From the NCBI GenBank assembly GCA_003164675.1, contig PLTX01000020.1, positions 1-64,000 of the forward strand: DNA of 64,000 bases. The letters are read 5' to 3'. A model generated the notes under the pieces. That model worked only from the letters and a program-made list of their open reading frames with translations. It ran no database searches and was not told where the DNA came from. This document shows, piece by piece, positions 58,303 to 64,000 of the stretch. The position numbers and the translations under genes were made by a program. Each line of letters opens with the position of its first letter. Within the stretch, counting starts at the first letter, position 1. This stretch comes from Verrucomicrobiota bacterium. GTDB lineage: Bacteria; Verrucomicrobiota; Verrucomicrobiia; Palsa-1439.

Positions 58303-59769
58303 ATGAAGATGAACCAATGGAGCGCGGTAACGGGGATAATCGTGGTAGTGTTGGCTCTCGGACTGTTCTCGGCTCCGTACGCCCATGCTCAGCAGAGCAT
58401 TCAGGTCGGCGTTGGCGAGGCGGTCACGATTCCTGGCGAGAATATCGCGAAGGTCGCCATTGCCGACCCCCTGTGCGCGGATGTGGTGCCCCTTTCTGAC
58501 AAGGAAATCAGCATCATCGGCAAGAAGGCCGGCGTCACCAGCTTGACGATCGTCAAAAACGACGGCTCGCCGACCCAGTTGACCCGCATCGAAGTGGTCA
58601 ACGATGCCGCAGCGCTGACCATTCGTGAGATGATCGGGAACTCGAACATTACCGTGCGGGCCATTGGCGATTCGTTGGTGCTCGACGGCAAGGTGGACGA
58701 CGAGCTCGTCGCGCAACGCGCTGTGCAGGTCGCCACCGCCTTCAAACCCCAGGTTGTGAATCTGCTCGAGATCGCGAAACCCCGCCAAATCAGGGTGCGC
58801 ACCCGCATTGCGGAAGTGAATACGGAAGCCATCAAGAACATCGGACTCCAGTGGTTTGGGCCTCAAGGTCAGGTGCAGTACGCCATGCAGTACATGGGCG
58901 GTGGTTCCATTATCAGTGGTTTTATTCCCACCTCGAGCGAATTCGGAACGCCCGGAACCACGATTCAGGCCAATACCGTCACCATGGACGTGCTCCTGGA
59001 TGTGTTGATTTCCAAGAGTTACGCGAGACTGCTCTCCGAGCCTACGTTGGTGACGTTCAGCGGCAAAGAAGCGAGCTTTCTTGTTGGGTCGGAGATCCCG
59101 ATTGTCGAACAGTTGCCGCAATCGTTCACCGTGGAATTCAAAGAGGTCGGCGTACGGATGAAGATCAAGCCGGTGGCCGACAGCGAAAACCGCATCAACA
59201 CGACCATTCATGCGGAAGTCAGTCAGCTCTCGGGGACCAGTGTCAGTGGGCTGCCCGTCATCAGTTCCAAATCGGCGGACACGGTCCTGCAGGTCAACAA
59301 CGGACAGACGATCGTCATCGGCGGCTTGCTGGAGAACAACATCAACAAGGACGTTCTGCGGAAGTTGCCCTGGCTGGGTGACATTCCGGTGATTGGCGCG
59401 CTGTTTCGCGACAAGCAGTTCGACCAGGCCAAGCGTGAAGTTCTGTTCTTCATGACACCGGAAGTGCTGAGAGACTCCCAAGACGGTCTCGTGGCCACCG
59501 GGGTGCAGACGCCCGCAATGAGGGACTGGGTGACCACGTGGCGCAAGGGAGGTCTGATTAACCGTCGTGATGAGGCCAAGAAGGACGACTGGGGTCTGCA
59601 CAACGCTGATCACCTCGGGTTTCCCTATCACGATTCATCTGACGAACCGCATGCCAAATCTAGACTGAAGAACGCAAAGCCGGCGGGCGGTGATTCGAAG
59701 GCTGCGGCGACCGCAGCTTCAGGACCGGATACATCAACGAACTTCTCTCCGGCCCGGCCGGCGGAGTAG
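58303..59769 (+). CDS. cpaC: Flp pilus secretin CpaC/RcpA
   Basis: BON-like N-terminal domain; secretin LLSEPTLVTFSGKEASFLVGSEIPI, GLPVISSKSADTVLQVNNGQTIVIGGLL. Confidence 0.94.
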   Translation: MKMNQWSAVTGIIVVVLALGLFSAPYAHAQQSIQVGVGEAVTIPGENIAKVAIADPLCADVVPLSDKEISIIGKKAGVTSLTIVKNDGSPTQLTRIEVVNDAAALTIREMIGNSNITVRAIGDSLVLDGKVDDELVAQRAVQVATAFKPQVVNLLEIAKPRQIRVRTRIAEVNTEAIKNIGLQWFGPQGQVQYAMQYMGGGSIISGFIPTSSEFGTPGTTIQANTVTMDVLLDVLISKSYARLLSEPTLVTFSGKEASFLVGSEIPIVEQLPQSFTVEFKEVGVRMKIKPVADSENRINTTIHAEVSQLSGTSVSGLPVISSKSADTVLQVNNGQTIVIGGLLENNINKDVLRKLPWLGDIPVIGALFRDKQFDQAKREVLFFMTPEVLRDSQDGLVATGVQTPAMRDWVTTWRKGGLINRRDEAKKDDWGLHNADHLGFPYHDSSDEPHAKSRLKNAKPAGGDSKAAATAASGPDTSTNFSPARPAE

Positions 59770-59852
59770 AATCAGGGACAGTGATGAAGGAGGATTGCCG
59801 GTATCGAACGTGCTGGGTTGCCGGCAGGGGGATGTAGGCCATAGACATAGAC

Positions 59853-61070
59853 ATGGATCACATCAACGTCATCATCGCCGAAAATGAGTTGGGCGAACGG
59901 GAAAAGCTGAAGAGCCAGCTGGCTGGCGAATCGGATATTCAGGTCGTTGGTGAAGCGCGGGACGGCAAGGAGTGTTTGGATCTCGTCAGCCGCCACCGGC
60001 CGGATGTCGTCCTCATCAAGGAGGATTTGCCGGTGGTCAACGGACTGGCAGCCGCCGAACAGATCAGCACGGATCTGCCCGACGTGGGTGTTATCCTCAT
60101 TCTCACGGGTTCGGAAGGTCAGGAAGTCTGGCATAAGATGTTGCGTGCGGGCATCAAGGAATTCATTACCCGCCCGGTCACAGCCGACCGTCTGCTCGAA
60201 GAAGTCCGCAAAGTGGCGGCCATTCAGGCCAAAGCGTTCAAGCGGGCCGGCACGACTCCCCCCACGCCAACAGCAGCACAACCCGAAGCCCCGAAGCATC
60301 GCGTCGTCACCATCACCGGTCCGCGTGGCGGTTGTGGGAAGACCGTGATTGCCACCAATCTCGCTGTCGCCCTCGCCAGGGCCAGTGAGAAGGTGGCGCT
60401 GGTGGACCTGAACCTTTGGGGCGGCGATGTCGCCATGCTGTTGGATGTGTCACCGAAACGAACACTCGGCGACCTCCTTCCCGGCTTCGGGGGCATCGAC
60501 TACGATGTCGTGGACAGTGTCATGTCGAAACACCCGACCGGCGTATCGGTCTTGGCCGCGCCATTGACCGGGACATTTGATGGGTCGACGCTTTCCCGCT
60601 ACATGGTGCAAAGCATCCTGGAAGCGCTTCGGGAACATTACGAATATATTATCGTCGATACGGGCTACGCCAATTTGGAATCGACTCTCGCCGCAATGGA
60701 TTACTCGGACCTGATCCTCGTTGTGGTGGGCATGGATTTGCCGCGACTGCGCGATGGCAAGCTGTATTTGAAGAACCTGCTGGCCGCCAACTACCCGAAA
60801 GAGAAGATCCGTGTCATTGTCAATCGGGCAACCAACTCGAAGGAAATCTCTTCGACGGAGGTCGAGACAATCCTGGAGTTTCCGGTGACGGTTCAAATCC
60901 CGAGCGATGACGCGCTCGTGGGTTCCTCGGTGAACCTGGGACAGACCTTCGTCAGCTCGAGCCCAAACAAGCCGGTGACCAGGGCGCTGTTGGAGCTGGC
61001 AGAGGCCATGGCGCCGGGCGCCTCCCTCGAGAAGAAGCGGACCGGACGATGGTTTTCGTTCCTGCAATGA
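59853..61070 (+). CDS. cpaE: CpaE/TadZ-like protein: receiver-like domain plus MinD/ParA-type ATPase
   Basis: Receiver-like N-terminus (MDHINVIIAENELGEREKLKSQL), ATPase GPRGGCGKTVIATNLAVAL. Confidence 0.9.
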   Translation: MDHINVIIAENELGEREKLKSQLAGESDIQVVGEARDGKECLDLVSRHRPDVVLIKEDLPVVNGLAAAEQISTDLPDVGVILILTGSEGQEVWHKMLRAGIKEFITRPVTADRLLEEVRKVAAIQAKAFKRAGTTPPTPTAAQPEAPKHRVVTITGPRGGCGKTVIATNLAVALARASEKVALVDLNLWGGDVAMLLDVSPKRTLGDLLPGFGGIDYDVVDSVMSKHPTGVSVLAAPLTGTFDGSTLSRYMVQSILEALREHYEYIIVDTGYANLESTLAAMDYSDLILVVVGMDLPRLRDGKLYLKNLLAANYPKEKIRVIVNRATNSKEISSTEVETILEFPVTVQIPSDDALVGSSVNLGQTFVSSSPNKPVTRALLELAEAMAPGASLEKKRTGRWFSFLQ

Positions 61071-61099
61071 ATGTAAGCTAGAACAGAGCGTGGCATATT

Positions 61100-62398
61100 A
61101 TGGCGACTACCCCTGAAATCAGTGCGCAGTTATATTCGGAGTCCAAGAACGCAATTCTGGCGTATCTGGTCCAAAATATCGACCAGAAGCTGCTCGAAAA
61201 AGGGGATGAAGCACTGTTACGCCGCCGGGTCGAAGAGCTCGTCGAGGAAAAACTTCGCTCGGAGAAATTGCCGTTCTCGCGTCAGATGCGCAACCGGCTC
61301 GTCTCGGACATGGCCGACGAAATCCTCGGCTTTGGCCCCATTGAGCCGCTTCTGCGCGATCCGACCGTCACCGAAGTCATGGTCAACCGACCCGACCAGG
61401 TGTACTGCGAGCGTTTTGGCAAACTGGAATTGACGGACATTCAGTTTCGAGACTTCGAACATATCCGTCACGTCATCGATAAGATCGTCACCCCGCTCGG
61501 CCGTCGCGTGGACGAGTCCAGCCCGATGGTCGACGCCCGCCTCCCCGATGGCTCCCGTGTCAACGCCATCATCTCGCCGCTCTCGCTCAACGGCCCGGTG
61601 CTGACGATCCGTAAATTCTCGGTTGACCCCTACACCGTCGAAGACCTCATCGGCTTCGGCACGATGACCCAGGGCATGGCGGCGTTTCTGGCGGCGTGTG
61701 TGAAAATCAAACTGAACATCTTGGTTTCCGGCGGTTCGGGCGCCGGCAAAACGACGCTGTTGAACGTGCTTTCCTCCTTCATTCCCGAGGGCGAGCGCGT
61801 GGTCACCGTCGAGGACGCCGCGGAATTGAAGCTGCACCAACCACACGTCGTGCGGCTGGAGGCGCGCCCGCCCAACATCGAAGGCAAAGGTGAAGTCAGG
61901 ATTCGCGACCTCGTCCGCAACTGTCTGCGTATGCGCCCCGATCGTATCGTGGTTGGCGAAGTGCGTGGCGGCGAGGCGCTGGACATGTTGCAGGCCATGA
62001 ACACCGGCCACGAAGGTTCCATTTCCACAATTCACGCCAACACGCCCCGCGACGCGCTGGCCCGTATCGAGACCATGGTGATGATGGCGGGGATGGAGCT
62101 GCCCTCACGCGCGATCCGCGAGCAGGTGGCCGCAGCCATTCACCTGATCGTGCAGGTGGGTCGTTTGAGCGACGGCAGCCGCAAAATCATTAGTGTGAGC
62201 GAAGTCCAGGGCATGGAAGGCAACGTCATTGTGTTGCAGGACTTGTTTACGTACCAGCAAAAGGGCATTGGCGAAGGGGGCAAGGTCTTGGGAACAATGC
62301 AGGCCACCGGCATGGTTCCGAAGTTCATTGAACGCTTCAATGCTTCCGGAATGCATTTGCCACCGGAAATTTTCAAGAGAACAAGTGAGATTCGGTAG
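61100..62398 (+). CDS. cpaF: Secretion ATPase CpaF/TadA
   Basis: Walker [54 protein letters not shown]. Confidence 0.96.
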   Translation: MATTPEISAQLYSESKNAILAYLVQNIDQKLLEKGDEALLRRRVEELVEEKLRSEKLPFSRQMRNRLVSDMADEILGFGPIEPLLRDPTVTEVMVNRPDQVYCERFGKLELTDIQFRDFEHIRHVIDKIVTPLGRRVDESSPMVDARLPDGSRVNAIISPLSLNGPVLTIRKFSVDPYTVEDLIGFGTMTQGMAAFLAACVKIKLNILVSGGSGAGKTTLLNVLSSFIPEGERVVTVEDAAELKLHQPHVVRLEARPPNIEGKGEVRIRDLVRNCLRMRPDRIVVGEVRGGEALDMLQAMNTGHEGSISTIHANTPRDALARIETMVMMAGMELPSRAIREQVAAAIHLIVQVGRLSDGSRKIISVSEVQGMEGNVIVLQDLFTYQQKGIGEGGKVLGTMQATGMVPKFIERFNASGMHLPPEIFKRTSEIR

Positions 62399-62399
62399 T

Positions 62400-63395
62400 A
62401 TGGACAACAACCTCCTGATCATTGTGGTCCTCGCCGTGGCCGCCTGCGGGTTGCTCGGCTACGGCCTGTATTTGCGGGTGACCCGTCGCCAGGCCATCCT
62501 CCAGGAACGGTTGGAGACATACACCACAATCGAGGAAGAAGCTGCCCGAACGACCCAGACTGAGCTGCGGCATACCAATCAGGTCCCCCGGCTGTTTCGC
62601 ATGCTCCTAGGGTCGGGCTACATGACCCACCTGGAAGACGAACTCGCGCGCGCGGACATTCCGATGCGTCCATCCGAATATCTGTTGTTGCGGATGGTTC
62701 TGGCGGCTTTCGGGTTCTTGGTTGGTCGTTACACCTTCGGCTACCTGCACAGCGGTATCATCCTCGCGGTTGCCGGCTTTCTGGTCCCGGTGTTCGTGGT
62801 TCGCTCCCATCAAAACCGCCGGCGCGCCAAGTTCGTCAAACAACTGGCCGACGCGCTCATGCTGCTCACAAATTCCTTGCGGTCGGGCTACGGGTTTGTC
62901 AAGGGTCTGGAACTCGTTGCCAAGGAAATGAGCGATCCAATCTCGAAGGAATTGAACCGCATGTTGCGAGAGGTTAACCTCGGCGTGACTATCGATGACG
63001 CGCTCTTGAACCTCGGTCGGCGTGTGAACAGCCAGGATCTGGACATCGTCATCGGCGCGTATCTGGTTCAGAAAGATGTCGGTGGCAACCTGACCGAGAT
63101 CATGGAAAAGGTCGCAGAGACGATCCGTGAGCGATTGCGCATCCAGGGGGATGTACGTGTGTTAACCACACAGGGCAAGCTCTCGGGATTAGTTGTTGGG
63201 TTGTTGCCGTTTGCGGTGGTGGGGATTCTGTTGCTGTATGCACCGGACTATTTCAGCTCCATGTTCGGTCCCCCCATTATAGGACACCTTGGCAAATACA
63301 ACATCTCGCTGGGTGAGGTGTTACTGGCCGCGGGCGTGTGCCTGCAACTCATCGGTGCCTACATCATCTACAGGGTGATTAACATCAAGGTGTAG
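62400..63395 (+). CDS. tadB: Tad platform protein TadB
   Basis: T2SSF domain (QLADALMLLTNSLRSGYGFVKGLELVAKEMSDPISKELNRMLREVNLGV). Confidence 0.93.
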   Translation: MDNNLLIIVVLAVAACGLLGYGLYLRVTRRQAILQERLETYTTIEEEAARTTQTELRHTNQVPRLFRMLLGSGYMTHLEDELARADIPMRPSEYLLLRMVLAAFGFLVGRYTFGYLHSGIILAVAGFLVPVFVVRSHQNRRRAKFVKQLADALMLLTNSLRSGYGFVKGLELVAKEMSDPISKELNRMLREVNLGVTIDDALLNLGRRVNSQDLDIVIGAYLVQKDVGGNLTEIMEKVAETIRERLRIQGDVRVLTTQGKLSGLVVGLLPFAVVGILLLYAPDYFSSMFGPPIIGHLGKYNISLGEVLLAAGVCLQLIGAYIIYRVINIKV

Positions 63396-63398
63396 CCC

Positions 63399-64000
63399 AT
63401 GCTTATCTTTGCCATTTTCACAATCTTCGTTGCCGTCATTCTGGGCGCTGTCGGTTTTTACCGTACCTCCTCTCAGTTCGCCGTCGAGAAGCGTATCGAA
63501 CGAATCATGACGGCCGATGCGGAGACGCCCGAGGAGGAACTGGCGAAGCCGTTTGTCCAGCGCGTGCTCTTGCCTCTCGGCGATTCCGTGGCGAAATTGT
63601 TCCGTGGATATACGCCGACAGAAGTGGCCGAACGCACGCAAAAGAAGCTCGTCATGGCGGGCCTGTATCCCCGCGTGACGTCCGTGCAATTGATCGGGCT
63701 GTGCTGGTTCAGCGCGGCGGGCTGCATGATCCTGATGTTCCTGATGATTCTGGCGCTGGGCACGGCGCCTGGAGGCGATTTCAAATATGCTGATCCGTGG
63801 AACATTGCCTACCTGTTGATTGGTGCGTTTGGCGGGTACATCCTGCCACAGTTCGTGCTCGGCCGAAAAGTGCGGCTCCGTCAGGAACAGATACTGGTGA
63901 ATCTGCCCTACTCGATCGACATCCTCTCGATCAGCGTCGAGGCGGGCATGGGTTTTGACGCCGCCGTCGGATACACGATGCGCAAAATCAAAGGGCCCCT
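63399..64000 (+). CDS. tadC: Tad platform protein TadC, truncated by window end
   Basis: MLIFAIFTIFVAVILGAVGFYRTSSQFAVEKRIERIM...ILVNLPYSIDILSISVEAGMGFDAAVGYTMRK; open to the end. Confidence 0.9.
   Translation, partial: MLIFAIFTIFVAVILGAVGFYRTSSQFAVEKRIERIMTADAETPEEELAKPFVQRVLLPLGDSVAKLFRGYTPTEVAERTQKKLVMAGLYPRVTSVQLIGLCWFSAAGCMILMFLMILALGTAPGGDFKYADPWNIAYLLIGAFGGYILPQFVLGRKVRLRQEQILVNLPYSIDILSISVEAGMGFDAAVGYTMRKIKGP

Noticed and set aside
58180-59631. 483-aa minus-strand ORF antisense to cpaC
   Set aside because: Shadow ORF opposite a clear secretin gene
1-64000. tRNA, rRNA or large ncRNA genes
   Set aside because: None recognised by eye; a tRNAscan/Infernal run would be needed to exclude them

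Overview
64 kb bacterial contig fragment, GC-rich. Gene content, C-terminal motifs and hairpin repeats suggest Verrucomicrobiota (inference only). From left to right: an oligopeptide ABC transporter operon (oppABCDF), then secG-tpiA-pgk, a threonine dehydratase, a transaldolase and an Nfn/Sud-like flavoprotein pair. Next come a beta-helix/HYR surface protein, a FecR-domain plus beta-barrel pair, a fused double ketosynthase (active KS plus a Cys-less CLF-like KS) and two B12/radical-SAM-type genes, one of which has lost its radical SAM core in frame. A decayed patch follows, with an integrase-like remnant and an RCC1 pseudogene. Then there is a symporter/porin/PaaK-ACT/IorAB/PaaK-ACT operon and a membrane-tethered Mrr-like nuclease between two clusters of hairpin repeats. 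The 37.4-43.6 kb stretch is an accessory region of small ORFans holding a triplicated gene family, a small sigma-70 factor, a PEP-CTERM remnant and a dispersed intergenic element in both orientations. It is followed by eight consecutive polytopic membrane (glycosyltransferase-like) genes in two divergent, partly duplicated operons, and finally a Flp/Tad pilus locus with a strong sigma-54-like promoter. No rRNA, tRNA or CRISPR array was recognised. The best candidates for something undescribed are the 37.4-42.4 kb element/ORFan region, the zinc ribbon-TM-Mrr protein inside a hairpin-repeat island, the fused KS-CLF cluster and the divergent membrane-enzyme array next to the Tad locus.
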